From: Methylophaga nitratireducenticrescens | GTDB taxonomy: Bacteria > Pseudomonadota > Gammaproteobacteria > Nitrosococcales > Methylophagaceae | Reading direction: 5' to 3' | Assembly (NCBI RefSeq): GCF_000260985.4 | Contig: NC_017857.3 | Coordinates: forward strand, 1,054,001 to 1,118,000 | DNA length: 64,000 nucleotides | Translations under genes and position numbers: made by a program | Notes under the pieces: generated by a model | The model's database searches: none | The model's input: only the letters and a program-made list of their open reading frames with translations | Told to the model about the DNA's origin: nothing | Part shown: positions 18,068-28,663 of the stretch, one piece after another | Position numbering within the stretch: the first letter of the stretch is position 1 | Layout: each line of letters begins with the position of its first letter

Positions 18068-18111
18068 TGCGGTTAAATCGACATGCACTATAGTCAAACT
18101 GAAACAATTCA

Positions 18112-19017
18112 ATGAAACAAGCTGTTGATAAACACGAAGGTCATTTACAGAGTTTTCTTGATTCTTTATGGCTTGAATCAGGGCTTAGCGATAATACCGT
18201 AATGGCCTATCAACATGATTTAGTGGCTTTTGCCAGTTGGTTGCAGCCGTTTGATGTGACATTGGCCAATGCGGAACGTGAACATATTCAGCGCTATCTT
18301 CAGCAACGAATGCGAGAGGGTAAAAAGGTACGCAGCGATGCACGCCTGTTATCCAGTCTTCGCCGTTTTTACCGCTATTTATGTCGTGAAAGTATTCGTG
18401 ATTCAGATCCTACTGCTTTGCTGGAATCTCCAAGACTAGGCAAATCATTGCCGGGCAGTTTGTCAGAAGAGGATGTTATCAATCTGTTAGCGCAACCTGA
18501 TACTGAAACGGCCTTGGGTATGCGCGACAGAACGATGCTGGAAGTGCTTTATGCCACTGGCTTACGGGTATCTGAACTGGTGGCATTAACCTTTGAACAA
18601 CTCAATATGCGTCAGGGTTTAATACGCTGCATTGGTAAAGGCAATAAGGAAAGATTGGTCCCATTAGGCGAAACGGCATTGGACTGGTTGCAATTGTATT
18701 TGCTTGAAAGTCGACCTCAGTTATTACAAGGTCAAGTGACGGATGATTTATTTCCGACCCGGCGGGGACATTCAATGACCCGACAGGCTTTCTGGTACAT
18801 TATCAAACGTTACGCCAAACTGGCGCATATTGATAAGCCGCTTTCACCACACACGTTACGACATGCTTTCGCCACCCATTTGCTGAATCACGGGGCAGAT
18901 TTACGAGTGGTTCAGCTTTTACTTGGCCACGCCGATTTGTCCACCACCCAAATTTATACCCATGTTGCCAAAGCCAGACTCCAGCAAATGCATAATCAGC
19001 ATCATCCACGTGGTTGA
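18112..19017 (+). CDS. xerD: Tyrosine recombinase XerD
   Basis: A 301-residue site-specific recombinase that, with XerC, resolves chromosome dimers at dif under FtsK. An N-terminal SAM-like core-binding domain (10-95) precedes the catalytic domain with Arg152 (TGLRVSEL), Lys176, His247-x-x-Arg250, His273 (LGHADLSTTQIYTHV) and the nucleophile Tyr282. The N-terminus (FLDSLWLESGLSDNT) and the nearby dsbC gene mark it as XerD rather than XerC or a mobile integrase. Confidence 0.96.
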   Translation: MKQAVDKHEGHLQSFLDSLWLESGLSDNTVMAYQHDLVAFASWLQPFDVTLANAEREHIQRYLQQRMREGKKVRSDARLLSSLRRFYRYLCRESIRDSDPTALLESPRLGKSLPGSLSEEDVINLLAQPDTETALGMRDRTMLEVLYATGLRVSELVALTFEQLNMRQGLIRCIGKGNKERLVPLGETALDWLQLYLLESRPQLLQGQVTDDLFPTRRGHSMTRQAFWYIIKRYAKLAHIDKPLSPHTLRHAFATHLLNHGADLRVVQLLLGHADLSTTQIYTHVAKARLQQMHNQHHPRG

Positions 19018-19085
19018 GTTTCCGCTGCCATATCAGCTGATGTTAAACTGCCTGGCTAAAATTTAATTTGATTGGGAGAAGCTAG

Positions 19086-19571
19086 ATGCCCTCATTTGAT
19101 ATTGTTTCTGAAGTAGACAAGCATGAACTGACCAATGCGGTTGATCAGGCAAATCGTGAACTGGATAACCGCTTTGATTTCCGCGGAACCGATGCCAAAG
19201 TCGAGCAGTCTGACAAAACGCTGACCATGTTTGCCAACAGTGATTTTCAATTAGATCAGTTGCTCGATATTCTCAGAATGAAACTGGTGAAACGCGGTAT
19301 TGATATCAGCTGTCTTGAACTCAAGGATCCTGTGGGTTATGGCAAGATGCGAAAGCAGGATGTGCTGGTTCGTGAAGGCATCGAAAAAGATCTGTCACGC
19401 ACCATCGTTAAACTGATTAAAGAAAGCAAAATTAAAGTGCAGGCAGCAGTACAGGGCGATAGTGTAAGAGTGACCGGCAAAAAACGCGATGATCTGCAAC
19501 AGGTTATGGCGCTATTGAAAAGTCATGATTCGATTGATATGCCGCTGCAATTCAATAATTTTCGAGATTAA
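19086..19571 (+). CDS. yajQ: YajQ family nucleotide-binding protein
   Basis: A 161-residue protein beginning [21 protein letters not shown], the standard YajQ N-terminus, with two ferredoxin-like halves and the [11 protein letters not shown]-terminus. YajQ proteins bind nucleotides or RNA; some homologues bind c-di-GMP. GGGAGAAG before the ATG is a good ribosome site. It lies between xerD and dsbC in a same-strand run. Confidence 0.96.
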   Translation: MPSFDIVSEVDKHELTNAVDQANRELDNRFDFRGTDAKVEQSDKTLTMFANSDFQLDQLLDILRMKLVKRGIDISCLELKDPVGYGKMRKQDVLVREGIEKDLSRTIVKLIKESKIKVQAAVQGDSVRVTGKKRDDLQQVMALLKSHDSIDMPLQFNNFRD

Positions 19572-19583
19572 GAGAAACAACAA

Positions 19584-20303
19584 ATGAATTTAAGCCGATT
19601 GGTATGGTTGCCGTTATTGCTCTGCATGGGCCTGGCGCATGCAGATGAGATGTCAGAGCTCAAAGCCGAACTCAACAAACAATTACCCGATATGCAGTTG
19701 CAATCATTAGCACCAGTTGGCCAAAGTGGTTTATATGAAGCTGTTATTGATGATCGTATTTACTACTTCACGGCAGATGGTCAATTTTTGATTCAAGGTG
19801 ATTTACTGGCGCTGGAAACGCGTGAAAACATTACTGAAGCGCGTCGTACGGAAGTGAAAAAGACTTTACTGGATCGTATAGAAGAAGATGATCTGATTAT
19901 TTTTGCCGCCAAAAAACCGGACTACACTGTTACCGTCTTTACTGATGTTGATTGTGGTTATTGCCGTGAGTTGCATCGGCAGGTAAAAAACTACAACGAT
20001 TTGGGCATCACTATTCGCTATATGGCTTACCCTCGCGCAGGTGCAGAATCCGAATCAGCTAATAAATTAATTGAAGTCTGGTGTGCCAAGGATCAGCAGA
20101 AAGCCATGACGGATGCGAAAGCCCAGCGCGAAGTGAAAAAAACATCTCTCTGTGAAAATAATCCAGTAGCCGAGCAGTTTGAAATTGGTGGCAAGTTGGG
20201 AGTGCGTGGTACGCCGGCAATCTTCCTGGAAGATGGTCAGATGTTACCCGGATATGTGCCACCGCAGAAATTGCGCGAAATTCTGGATGAATATCTCGGC
20301 TAG
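19584..20303 (+). CDS. dsbC: Thiol:disulfide interchange protein DsbC
   Basis: A 239-residue periplasmic disulfide isomerase. A signal peptide (1-20) is cleaved after AHA. An N-terminal dimerisation domain precedes a thioredoxin fold with active site DCGYC (about residues 122-126) and the cis-Pro loop RGTPAIF. Two more cysteines (in VWCAK and SLCEN) match the structural disulfide of DsbC. It is kept reduced by DsbD. Its end overlaps the convergent lpxH end by 4 bp. Confidence 0.95.
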   Translation: MNLSRLVWLPLLLCMGLAHADEMSELKAELNKQLPDMQLQSLAPVGQSGLYEAVIDDRIYYFTADGQFLIQGDLLALETRENITEARRTEVKKTLLDRIEEDDLIIFAAKKPDYTVTVFTDVDCGYCRELHRQVKNYNDLGITIRYMAYPRAGAESESANKLIEVWCAKDQQKAMTDAKAQREVKKTSLCENNPVAEQFEIGGKLGVRGTPAIFLEDGQMLPGYVPPQKLREILDEYLG

Positions 20304-21052
20304 TTGAGGGAGAGTATAGCTTGCCCCTCGGGCAAACGTTTATCGACTAAGCGTATTTTCTCAGGGGTAATTTCAATATAACTCGCATCAGGCTGCCAAT
20401 CCCCTAATACGATTCGATAGTTTGAAATGTTTTGCGAAGATTGCAGTGTATGAATAGCTGGGCGGTGGGTGTGCCCGTGAAGCAATAGACTGGCATTATA
20501 TTGCTGCATTACCTGTCTGACAGCAGCAGGATTCACATCCATAATCTGTGCCGGTTTGTTTTGTTTCTGCTGTTTGCTTTTGGCTTTGATTTTATCTGAA
20601 ATTCCTTGGCGAACTGTTAAAGGCATTGCCAGGAATAGTTTTTGTAACAAGCGGTTTCGCACCACTTTTCGGTAACGCTGATAACTCACATCATCAGTGC
20701 ACAAACTGTCCCCATGCATTAATAATATTTTGTGTCCGTATACATCAATCATGATCGGATCTTCCAGCAAGGTACCGCCAACCCGTCTCGCAAAATCTTT
20801 ACCCAACATAAAATCCCGATTGCCAACCATCAGATAAATTTTGCTGCCTTGTTGCTGAAGATTTTGTAATGCCTGAATAAACGGATCAAATTCAGTCGGG
20901 ACTAAATCATCTCCCAACCAGGTATTAAAAATATCTCCAACTATGTAAAACGCATCGACATTAACCTGCTGGGCAACAAAATCAGTGGCCAGCCGGATAA
21001 GCTCCGGCTGGTCAGGACTAAGATGTAAATCTGAAATAAACAGGGTTTTCAT
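20300..21052 (-). CDS. lpxH: UDP-2,3-diacylglucosamine pyrophosphatase LpxH
   Basis: A 250-residue metallophosphoesterase with the dinuclear metal motifs FISDLHL (D8, H10), GDIFNTWLGDD, GNRDFML, LLMHGDS and the C-terminal HGHTHRP. It cleaves UDP-2,3-diacylglucosamine to lipid X in lipid A synthesis, at the inner face of the cytoplasmic membrane. The gene follows the cyclophilin gene on the minus strand with an 18-bp gap, as is common in gammaproteobacteria. Confidence 0.95.
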   Translation of the reverse strand: MKTLFISDLHLSPDQPELIRLATDFVAQQVNVDAFYIVGDIFNTWLGDDLVPTEFDPFIQALQNLQQQGSKIYLMVGNRDFMLGKDFARRVGGTLLEDPIMIDVYGHKILLMHGDSLCTDDVSYQRYRKVVRNRLLQKLFLAMPLTVRQGISDKIKAKSKQQKQNKPAQIMDVNPAAVRQVMQQYNASLLLHGHTHRPAIHTLQSSQNISNYRIVLGDWQPDASYIEITPEKIRLVDKRLPEGQAILSLN

Positions 21053-21069
21053 TTGAATGGAACGATGAA

Positions 21070-21651
21070 TTATTCGACCACAATCGCTTTTTCAATGACT
21101 ACAGCTTCTGCAGGAACATCCTGATGACCACCACGCATAGTCGTTTTTACTTTGCGAATTGCATCGACTACATCCATGCCTTCGATGACTTCACCAAACA
21201 CGGCATAGCCCCAATCCTGCATGGTTTTGTCGCGGTGATTCAGAAAGTCATTGTCTTTGGTATTAATAAAAAACTGAGCAGTTGCAGAATGCGGATCGCC
21301 AGTGCGGGCCATCGCGACAGTGCCTTTTTTATTACTTAAGCCGTTATCTGCTTCATTTTGGATGGACGCTTCGGTTTTTTTCTGTTTGAAGGATTCATCA
21401 AACCCACCGCCCTGGATCATAAAGTTTTCAATGACGCGATGGAAAATGGTCCCATCATAAAAACCGGATTCAACATATTGAATAAAGTTTTTGACCGTTT
21501 CAGGCGCTTTGTCAGCATTCAGCGCGATAACTATATCGCCGTGATTAGTGCTGAGCTTCACTTTGGATTGTGTGCCACCGCCTTCCGCTTGGGCGGCCAG
21601 CGAAAACGAAGCAAAAAACAGGGGAGCCAGATGGCGATATAGTAATTTCAT
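21070..21651 (-). CDS. Periplasmic peptidyl-prolyl cis-trans isomerase, cyclophilin type
   Basis: A cyclophilin with the catalytic motifs [13 protein letters not shown] and [21 protein letters not shown]. The frame opens at 21684, but starting at the ATG at 21651 gives [23 protein letters not shown], a clean signal peptide cut after AQA, so the product (193 residues) should be periplasmic, like PpiA. It catalyses prolyl isomerisation of folding envelope proteins. It is followed by lpxH and divergent from glnS. Confidence 0.92.
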   Translation of the reverse strand: MKLLYRHLAPLFFASFSLAAQAEGGGTQSKVKLSTNHGDIVIALNADKAPETVKNFIQYVESGFYDGTIFHRVIENFMIQGGGFDESFKQKKTEASIQNEADNGLSNKKGTVAMARTGDPHSATAQFFINTKDNDFLNHRDKTMQDWGYAVFGEVIEGMDVVDAIRKVKTTMRGGHQDVPAEAVVIEKAIVVE

Positions 21652-21754
21652 GGTAGTTTGTCCAAAAATTGCAAAAACCATCATGATAGAGCATCAAAGC
21701 AATTCAGGTGAAGACAATTAAAGCCCTTTTCAGATCCAAGATACCGAAACAGCA

Positions 21755-21785
21755 CTGTCACCCGACGCTGCTGACAGCGTATAAT
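21755..21785 (+). promoter_or_regulatory. Possible glnS promoter
   Basis: A consensus TATAAT is at 21780-21785, 31 bp before the glnS ATG. The best -35 is CTGTCA (21755-21760, 4 of 6 matches, 19-bp spacing), so strength is uncertain. Confidence 0.45.
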
Positions 21786-21816
21786 GCGCATTCACATTTA
21801 ACTGTAAACACTCACT

Positions 21817-23484
21817 ATGTCGGAATCTGCTGCTCATCACAATTTCATACGCACAATTATTCAGGAAGATATTGCCGCTGGCAGACTCACCGGAAAAGTG
21901 GTGACCCGTTTTCCTCCTGAGCCCAATGGCTATCTGCATATAGGTCATGCCAAGTCTATTTGCCTAAATTTCGGTTTGGCTGAGGAATTCGGCGGTGACT
22001 GTCATTTACGCTTTGATGATACTAATCCCGCCAAAGAAGAGCAGGAATACATTGAAGCCATCATGGAAGATGTCCAGTGGCTGGGCTTTAAGTGGGCAGG
22101 CGACGTACGTTATGCATCAAGCTATTTTGAGCAGTTTTACGATTGGGCCGTTCATCTGATCAAGCAAGGCAAAGCCTATGTTTGTGATCTCACCGCCGAA
22201 CAAGCCAGTGAATACCGGGGCTGGGCAACCAAGCCGGGTAAGGAATCGCCATTTCGTGGTCGCAGCGTAGAAGAAAACCTCTCTTTATTTGAAAAAATGA
22301 AAAATGGTGATTTTGACGAAGGTTTTTGTGTTCTGCGCGCGAAAATTGATATGGCATCGCCTAATATGAATTTGCGTGATCCGATTCTATATCGTATTCG
22401 CAAGAAATCGCATCATCAAACCGGTGACAAATGGTGTATTTATCCCAGTTATGATTTTGCCCACGGGCAGGGCGATGCGATTGAAGGCGTCACCCACAGT
22501 ATCTGTACGCTGGAATTTCAGGACCATCGTCCGTTGTATGAGTGGTTTATTGCAAATCTGCCCGTGCCTTCACAACCAAAGCAGTATGAGTTTGGTCGCC
22601 TCAATCTGAACTATACGGTGACCAGTAAGCGCAATTTAAAACAACTGGTCGATGAGCAAATCGTTGCCGGTTGGAATGATCCCAGAATGCCAACGATTTC
22701 AGGTATGAGACGGCGCGGTTACACAGCTGCGGCGTTACGCGCTTTTTGTGACGGCCTGGCTGTGGCCAAAACAGACGGTATTGTGGATATTGCCCAGCTG
22801 GAATTTGAAATCCGTAAAGATTTAAATGAAAACGCAGCACGTGCCATGTGCGTGTTGACTCCTTTGAAAGTGACCATCACCAATGCTGATGAAAGCGTTG
22901 AATGGTTGGAAGTCGCGAATCATCCGCAACAGGAAGCCATGGGCCAGCGTGCATTGCCGTTCACCAAAGAAATTTTCATCGATGCCAGCGACTTTACCGA
23001 AGACACCAGTCTGAGCCGGAAAAAGTTCAAGCGTCTGGTGATTGGCGATTATGTACGATTACGTGGTGCGTATGTCATTAAGGCTGATGAGGTCATCAAG
23101 GATGACAGCGGTGACATTATTGAAGTGATTGCCTCGTTAGTGCCTTATACCGTTGGCCAGAATCCGCCAGCTGAAATGAAACCTCGTGGCGTTATTCACT
23201 GGGTTTCAGCCACAGAAGGCAAAGAAGTCGAGCTGCGGTTATACGAAAGATTGTTTTTGGCGGAAGCACCGGGAAAAGCAACGGGTAACTATCTTGATGA
23301 CGTTAACCCGGATTCGTTAAAGGTCACTAAAGCGATTGCCGAACCGGCCATTGTAAATTGTGAACCTGAAACTGTTTTTCAGTTTGAACGGGAAGGCTAT
23401 TTTGTCAGTGATCGGTATGATCACAGCGCCGAGACGCCAGTCTTCAATCTGACCATTGGTTTAAAAGAGACTGTAGATAAATAA
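21817..23484 (+). CDS. glnS: Glutaminyl-tRNA synthetase
   Basis: A 555-residue class I synthetase. The HIGH motif appears in PPEPNGYLHIGHAKS (about residues 31-45) and the KMSKS-equivalent as VTSKR (about 268). The C-terminal anticodon-binding beta-barrels follow (about 340-555). Length matches E. coli GlnS (554). It charges tRNA-Gln in the cytosol. cysS starts 3 bp downstream. Confidence 0.98.
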   Translation: MSESAAHHNFIRTIIQEDIAAGRLTGKVVTRFPPEPNGYLHIGHAKSICLNFGLAEEFGGDCHLRFDDTNPAKEEQEYIEAIMEDVQWLGFKWAGDVRYASSYFEQFYDWAVHLIKQGKAYVCDLTAEQASEYRGWATKPGKESPFRGRSVEENLSLFEKMKNGDFDEGFCVLRAKIDMASPNMNLRDPILYRIRKKSHHQTGDKWCIYPSYDFAHGQGDAIEGVTHSICTLEFQDHRPLYEWFIANLPVPSQPKQYEFGRLNLNYTVTSKRNLKQLVDEQIVAGWNDPRMPTISGMRRRGYTAAALRAFCDGLAVAKTDGIVDIAQLEFEIRKDLNENAARAMCVLTPLKVTITNADESVEWLEVANHPQQEAMGQRALPFTKEIFIDASDFTEDTSLSRKKFKRLVIGDYVRLRGAYVIKADEVIKDDSGDIIEVIASLVPYTVGQNPPAEMKPRGVIHWVSATEGKEVELRLYERLFLAEAPGKATGNYLDDVNPDSLKVTKAIAEPAIVNCEPETVFQFEREGYFVSDRYDHSAETPVFNLTIGLKETVDK

Positions 23485-23487
23485 AAA

Positions 23488-24870
23488 ATGTTAAAACTTC
23501 ACAATACTCTATCCAAGCAGAAAGAAGTCTTTAAACCGATAGAGCCAGGCAAAGTTAAAATGTATGTCTGCGGTATGACGGTCTATGACTTGTGTCATGT
23601 TGGTCATGCACGGGTAATGGTGGTTTTTGATGTGGTCACGCGTTACCTGCGTGCTAGTGGTTATGACGTGACCTATATCCGTAATATCACCGATATAGAT
23701 GACAAGATCATTAAACGTGCAGCGGAAAACGGCGAAACAATTCAGACATTGACTGATCGCTATATCAAGGAAATGCACGCCGATGCAGATGCTTTAGGTG
23801 TACTCAGACCGGACCGTGAGCCTCGCGCCACCGAAGCCATGCAACCTATGCTTGATATGATTCAGACCCTCATCGATAAAGGTCTGGCATATGTTGCTGA
23901 AAATGGAGATGTCTATTATGACGTCAGTGAGTTTTCGGGCTATGGCAAACTTTCTGGTCGACAGGTAGACGATTTACGCGCCGGCGAACGCATTGCAGTT
24001 AATGAAGCGAAAACCGATCCGCTGGATTTTGTTTTATGGAAAGCCGCAAAACCTGAAGAACCAGCATGGGATTCGCCATGGGGGCCGGGTCGTCCGGGCT
24101 GGCATATTGAATGTTCAGCGATGTCAGCAGAATGCCTGGGCCATCATTTTGATATTCATGGCGGCGGACAGGATCTGCAGTTTCCACATCATGAAAATGA
24201 AATCGCTCAATCTGAAGGCGCACATGGTTGCCAGAGTGTGAACTACTGGATGCACAATGGCTTTGTACGGATTGATGACGAGAAAATGTCCAAATCGCTG
24301 GGTAATTTCTTCACCGTGCGAGAAGTATTGGCCAAGTATCCAGCAGAAGCCGTGCGTTATTTCATTTTAATGAGCCATTACCGTAGCCCATTAAATTACG
24401 CTGAAGATCAATTGGAACAGGCCAAAACAGCCTTAACCCGTTTTTATCATTCCTTGCGTGATGTCACACCTGAAACCGTTAGCTGGCGGGAGGATGCTGA
24501 GTTTGCATCACGTTTTGCTGAAGCCATGGATGATGACTTTAATACAGCATTAGCATTGTCGGTTTTGGCAGATGTACGTCAGGCGCTGAACATAGCCCGT
24601 GAAGAAAACGACGAGCAAAAATCAGCTTATCTGGCAGGGTTGTTATTGGCCTTTGGTGAAGTGTTAGGTTTGTTCCAGCAATCTGCTGAGGCTTTTCTTA
24701 CCGGTGGCCAACAAGATGAAGCCGGCAAAATTGAACAATTAATTGCTGAGCGTAATGCTGCCCGTGCTGCAAAAGACTGGAGCCGCGCAGATCAGGTACG
24801 TGATGAACTCACTGCAATGGGAATTGTGCTGGAAGATGCTGCTGGTAAAACCAGCTGGCGTAAAATTTAA
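23488..24870 (+). CDS. cysS: Cysteinyl-tRNA synthetase
   Basis: A 460-residue class I synthetase with [15 protein letters not shown] (HIGH-type, Zn ligand Cys28), the WHIECSAMS and [10 protein letters not shown] Zn/active-site segments, KMSKSLGN (about 266) and a helical C-terminal anticodon domain. It is cotranscribed with glnS (3-bp gap). Confidence 0.98.
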   Translation: MLKLHNTLSKQKEVFKPIEPGKVKMYVCGMTVYDLCHVGHARVMVVFDVVTRYLRASGYDVTYIRNITDIDDKIIKRAAENGETIQTLTDRYIKEMHADADALGVLRPDREPRATEAMQPMLDMIQTLIDKGLAYVAENGDVYYDVSEFSGYGKLSGRQVDDLRAGERIAVNEAKTDPLDFVLWKAAKPEEPAWDSPWGPGRPGWHIECSAMSAECLGHHFDIHGGGQDLQFPHHENEIAQSEGAHGCQSVNYWMHNGFVRIDDEKMSKSLGNFFTVREVLAKYPAEAVRYFILMSHYRSPLNYAEDQLEQAKTALTRFYHSLRDVTPETVSWREDAEFASRFAEAMDDDFNTALALSVLADVRQALNIAREENDEQKSAYLAGLLLAFGEVLGLFQQSAEAFLTGGQQDEAGKIEQLIAERNAARAAKDWSRADQVRDELTAMGIVLEDAAGKTSWRKI

Positions 24871-24874
24871 GATT

Positions 24875-24914
24875 TGTCTCAGCTGCCTGTTAATGGTGGC
24901 TGAGACACTTTGAT
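24875..24914 (+). terminator. Probable terminator after cysS
   Basis: A stem of TGTCTCAGC (24875-24883) and GCTGAGACA (24899-24907) continues inward by four further pairs including two G-U, with a 7-base loop. The following T-run is short (CTTTGATTT). It isolates cysS from ackA. Confidence 0.7.
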
Positions 24915-24993
24915 TTATGGCAATTTTCTCCTGATCTAAATCAACAATAGCGTCATTTAATCTTCTTCCCGGCTATACAAAGTGTTTTAGTGT

Positions 24994-25032
24994 GGGCATG
25001 ATCGAATTTAATCTTATGGATCGATTATGCCC
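24994..25032 (+). promoter_or_regulatory. Stem-loop covering the ackA start codon
   Basis: GGGCATGATCGA (24994-25005) pairs with TCGATTATGCCC (25021-25032) as 12 contiguous RNA base pairs including one G-U. The ackA ATG (25027-25029) is in the 3' arm. The 15-base loop holds the only weak ribosome-site candidate (TGGA, 25017-25020). It may control ackA translation, or as DNA it may be an operator. Confidence 0.5.
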
Positions 25033-26223
25033 AAAGATAAAACGTATTTACTGACTATCAACGGCGGTTCATCCAGTATCAAATTTACGTTGTATAACGT
25101 AACCGAATCGCTTACTCCCATTTTATCCGGCAAGCTCACAGGACTGGGGCTGCCTGCCGCCAAGTTGCGTGTTACAAACTCGATTCAGGCAGAAGAGTCC
25201 ACTGTAGATATCAAAGCTGATAACTACCAGCAGGCTGTTGAGGTATTGATAGATTGGGTCTATAAAAATATTGATATCGTCTCAGTTAAAGCTATCGGAC
25301 ATCGAATTGTTCACGGTGGTCATCAGCATAAAGATCCCCAATGGGTCACCAAGCAATTACTCAAGCATTTGTCGGCAATAACCCCTCTTGATCCACAGCA
25401 TTTACCGGGTGAGATTCAATTAATCGAAGCATTTGACCAGCATTTCCCACAGTTAAAACAAATGGTTTGTTTTGATACTGAATTTCATCAGAATCTGCCA
25501 ACAGTTGCCAAATTACTCCCCATTCCCCGTGAGTATTATGAAAAAGGTATTTATCGATACGGATTTCATGGTCTGTCATATCGATATTTAATGCAGGTGT
25601 TACATCAGCAGAATACTGAAAAAGCTAATCAAGACAGGATAATTTTGGCGCATTTGGGTAATGGTGCCAGCATGACCGCTGTCATAAATGGGCAATCTAT
25701 TGATTCCACAATGGCGATGACGCCAGCGGCTGGCCTGGTTATGGGGACTCGCAGTGGTGATCTTGATCCGGGTTTATTCGGTGTTCTTAACCGAAGTGAA
25801 AGCATGACCGGTGAACAGTTTGAAACAATGATTAATCAGCAATCTGGTTTGCTGGGGATTTCAACCACTACCAGTGATATGCAGCAGTTATTGGAACAGC
25901 GATCGACAGATCCAAATGCCGAGGATGCAATTGCCGTGTTTTGCTATCAGGTCAGAAAACAGATTGGTGCCTATGCGGCGGCGTTAGGTGGTTTGGATAC
26001 CTTGGTATTTTCTGGCGGGATTGGGGAAAACGTAGCGGAAATCAGAACACAGATTTGTCAGCAACTGGAATTTATCGGCATAGAACTGGATAACGAATTA
26101 AATCAGCAAAATGCTCTGTGCATTTCAACATCACAAAGCAGAGTTACTGTCTGGGTCATCCCGACCAACGAAGAATTAATGATTGCACAGTCGATGTGCG
26201 ATCTGTTGAACCTGAATCATTAA
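25027..26223 (+). CDS. ackA: Acetate kinase
   Basis: A 398-residue ASKHA-fold kinase interconverting acetyl phosphate + ADP and acetate + ATP. Motifs are [10 protein letters not shown] (near residue 10), [12 protein letters not shown], the phosphate loop [21 protein letters not shown] and [13 protein letters not shown]. Phosphotransacetylase is absent here; instead phosphoketolase follows 13 bp downstream, so this enzyme most likely takes acetyl phosphate from that reaction and yields ATP. A stem-loop covers the start codon. Confidence 0.96.
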   Translation: MPKDKTYLLTINGGSSSIKFTLYNVTESLTPILSGKLTGLGLPAAKLRVTNSIQAEESTVDIKADNYQQAVEVLIDWVYKNIDIVSVKAIGHRIVHGGHQHKDPQWVTKQLLKHLSAITPLDPQHLPGEIQLIEAFDQHFPQLKQMVCFDTEFHQNLPTVAKLLPIPREYYEKGIYRYGFHGLSYRYLMQVLHQQNTEKANQDRIILAHLGNGASMTAVINGQSIDSTMAMTPAAGLVMGTRSGDLDPGLFGVLNRSESMTGEQFETMINQQSGLLGISTTTSDMQQLLEQRSTDPNAEDAIAVFCYQVRKQIGAYAAALGGLDTLVFSGGIGENVAEIRTQICQQLEFIGIELDNELNQQNALCISTSQSRVTVWVIPTNEELMIAQSMCDLLNLNH

Positions 26224-26236
26224 GGGGAAAAGCAAA

Positions 26237-28618
26237 ATGACATTTGAATCATCAAATACATTACAACCGCTGGATCAGGAATTACTGGATAAAATGCACG
26301 CCTACTGGCGTGCCGCAAATTATTTATCAGTGGGACAAATATACCTATATGACAACCCATTGTTAAAACAACCGCTTCAGGCAAAACATATCAAACCCCG
26401 TTTGTTGGGACATTGGGGCACCACACCCGGTCTCAATTTTATATATGTGCATTTAAACCGTGTTATCAAACAACGTGACCTCAATATGATTTATATAGCC
26501 GGTCCTGGCCACGGTGGGCCGGCGTTGGTTGCTAATACCTATCTGGAAGGTACTTATAGTGAAACATATCCGGACATATCCGAGGATGAAGCCGGCTTAA
26601 AACGTTTGTTCAAACAATTTTCCTTTCCCGGTGGCGTACCCAGTCATGTTGCTCCGGAAACCCCGGGCTCAATTCATGAAGGTGGAGAATTGGGTTATGC
26701 CTTATCCCATGCCTACGGCGCAGCATTTGATAATCCTGATTTGGTGGTGGCCTGTGTGGTGGGTGATGGTGAAGCGGAAACGGGTGCGTTAGCCACCAGT
26801 TGGCATTCCAATAAGTTTTTAAATCCTGAACATGATGGTGCGGTATTACCGATATTGCATCTTAATGGTTATAAAATCGCCAGTCCGACAGTGCTGGCAC
26901 GTATCCCCAATGATGAGCTGGAAGCCTTGTTTTATGGTTATGGTTATACGCCATACTTTGTCGAAGGCGATGACCCAAAGCAGATGCATCAACTGATGGC
27001 GGCAACATTGGATAAAGCCATGGAACAAATCCGGCATATTCAGAATGATGCACGTGAACATGGTGTACATCTGCGTCCCCGCTGGCCAATGATTATTTTT
27101 CGTTCGCCCAAAGGCTGGACCGGTCCTGAAGAAGTCGATGGCAAAAAAACCGAAGGCACATTCCGTTCTCATCAAGTGCCCATGGGCGATATGGATAAGG
27201 AAGGGCATATCGAAATCCTTAACAAATGGATGCAAAGTTATCGACCGGAAGAACTATTTGACGATAACGGTAAACTCAAAGCAGAACTGGCAGCCTTAGC
27301 GCCTGAAGGTGATCGACGGATGGGCGCAAATCCACATGCAAATGGTGGCCAGCTACTGCAGGATCTAGCCTTACCCGATTTTCGTGACTATGCTGTAGAA
27401 GTCAAAAAGCCCGGAGGTACCAAAGGCGAAGCGACCCGGGTAATGGGCAAATTCCTGCGCGATGTGATGCAACAGAATCTTGATGCCAAGAACTTCCGCC
27501 TATTCAGTCCCGATGAAAATAACTCCAATCGCTGGCAGGATGTGCTTGATGTCACCGGCAGAACCTGGATGGGCGAGATGATTCCGGGCGATGACAAGCT
27601 GTCCAAAGATGGCAGGGTAATGGAAATGCTCAGTGAACATCAATGTCAGGGCTGGCTGGAAGGTTATCTGTTAACTGGACGACATGGCTTTTTCTCCTGT
27701 TATGAAGCATTTATTCATATTATCGATTCAATGTTTAATCAGCATGCCAAATGGCTGAAAATCTGTAATCAGATCCCATGGCGTAAACCTGTTGCCTCAT
27801 TAAACTATCTATTGTCATCACATGTCTGGCGCCAGGACCATAATGGCTTTTCGCATCAGGATCCGGGCTTTATTGATCATGTGGTGAATAAAAAAGCGGA
27901 AGTGGTACGAGTGTATCTTCCAGCTGATGCCAATACGCTTTTATCGGTTACCGATCACTGCCTTCGCAGCCGAAACTATGTAAACGTGGTTGTGGCCGGT
28001 AAACAATCTTCTCCACAATGGCTGGATATGGAGTCGGCAGTAAAACATTGCACCGCAGGCGTAGGCGTCTGGGAATGGGCCAGTAATGATAATGGCAACG
28101 AACCGGATCTGGTGATGGCTTGTTGTGGTGATGTACCGACAATGGAAACATTGGCCGCAGTGAAGTTGCTGAATATGTTTTTACCAGAGCTGAAAGTAAG
28201 GGTGATTAATGTCGTGGACTTGATGAAATTACAATCCCCCAGTGAACATCCACATGGCCTCGAAGAAGCTGAATTTGATGCATTATTCACCGAAGATAAA
28301 CCGGTTATTTTTGCCTATCATGGTTATCCAATGCTGATTCATCGGTTGACGTACCGTCGTACCAATCATAAAAATCTGCATGTCCATGGTTTCAAGGAGG
28401 AGGGAACCACCACCACACCGTTTGATATGGCGGTTATTAATGGTTTGGATCGGTTTCATCTAATGGAAAACGCCGTCAAACATCTGCCCGAACTACCCAG
28501 CGACAAAGTATCTGAAATTGAATTATTTATTCAACAGAAGCTCGCTGAGCATGATGAGTATATTCGGGAACATGGACAGGATTTACCGGAGATTCGTGAT
28601 TGGCAATGGAATAGTTAA
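26237..28618 (+). CDS. xfp: Xylulose-5-phosphate/fructose-6-phosphate phosphoketolase
   Basis: A 793-residue thiamine-diphosphate enzyme that phosphorolyses xylulose 5-P (or fructose 6-P) to acetyl phosphate plus glyceraldehyde 3-P (or erythrose 4-P). Features are [13 protein letters not shown] near residue 56, AGPGHGGPA, the [16 protein letters not shown] segment, the ThDP/Mg motif GDGEAETG...N, and the C-terminal transketolase-like part. Full length. In organisms fixing formaldehyde by the ribulose-monophosphate cycle it drains pentose phosphate to C2 units; that role is inferred. The AAGGGG (26222-26227) before the ATG is a good ribosome site. Confidence 0.97.
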   Translation: MTFESSNTLQPLDQELLDKMHAYWRAANYLSVGQIYLYDNPLLKQPLQAKHIKPRLLGHWGTTPGLNFIYVHLNRVIKQRDLNMIYIAGPGHGGPALVANTYLEGTYSETYPDISEDEAGLKRLFKQFSFPGGVPSHVAPETPGSIHEGGELGYALSHAYGAAFDNPDLVVACVVGDGEAETGALATSWHSNKFLNPEHDGAVLPILHLNGYKIASPTVLARIPNDELEALFYGYGYTPYFVEGDDPKQMHQLMAATLDKAMEQIRHIQNDAREHGVHLRPRWPMIIFRSPKGWTGPEEVDGKKTEGTFRSHQVPMGDMDKEGHIEILNKWMQSYRPEELFDDNGKLKAELAALAPEGDRRMGANPHANGGQLLQDLALPDFRDYAVEVKKPGGTKGEATRVMGKFLRDVMQQNLDAKNFRLFSPDENNSNRWQDVLDVTGRTWMGEMIPGDDKLSKDGRVMEMLSEHQCQGWLEGYLLTGRHGFFSCYEAFIHIIDSMFNQHAKWLKICNQIPWRKPVASLNYLLSSHVWRQDHNGFSHQDPGFIDHVVNKKAEVVRVYLPADANTLLSVTDHCLRSRNYVNVVVAGKQSSPQWLDMESAVKHCTAGVGVWEWASNDNGNEPDLVMACCGDVPTMETLAAVKLLNMFLPELKVRVINVVDLMKLQSPSEHPHGLEEAEFDALFTEDKPVIFAYHGYPMLIHRLTYRRTNHKNLHVHGFKEEGTTTTPFDMAVINGLDRFHLMENAVKHLPELPSDKVSEIELFIQQKLAEHDEYIREHGQDLPEIRDWQWNS

Positions 28619-28631
28619 ACCGAAGTTCTGG

Positions 28632-28663
28632 AAGCCCCTCCAAAACCGGAGGGGCTTTCACTT
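28632..28663. terminator. Terminator between xfp and folD
   Basis: A perfect 10-bp stem AAGCCCCTCC (28632-28641) / GGAGGGGCTT (28648-28657) with an AAAACC loop, followed by T-rich TTTCACTTTT. It lies between convergent genes and serves xfp best. Confidence 0.9.

Noticed and set aside
18112-19017. Tyrosine recombinase as sign of a mobile element
   Set aside because: Sequence and the neighbouring yajQ and dsbC identify it as chromosomal XerD.
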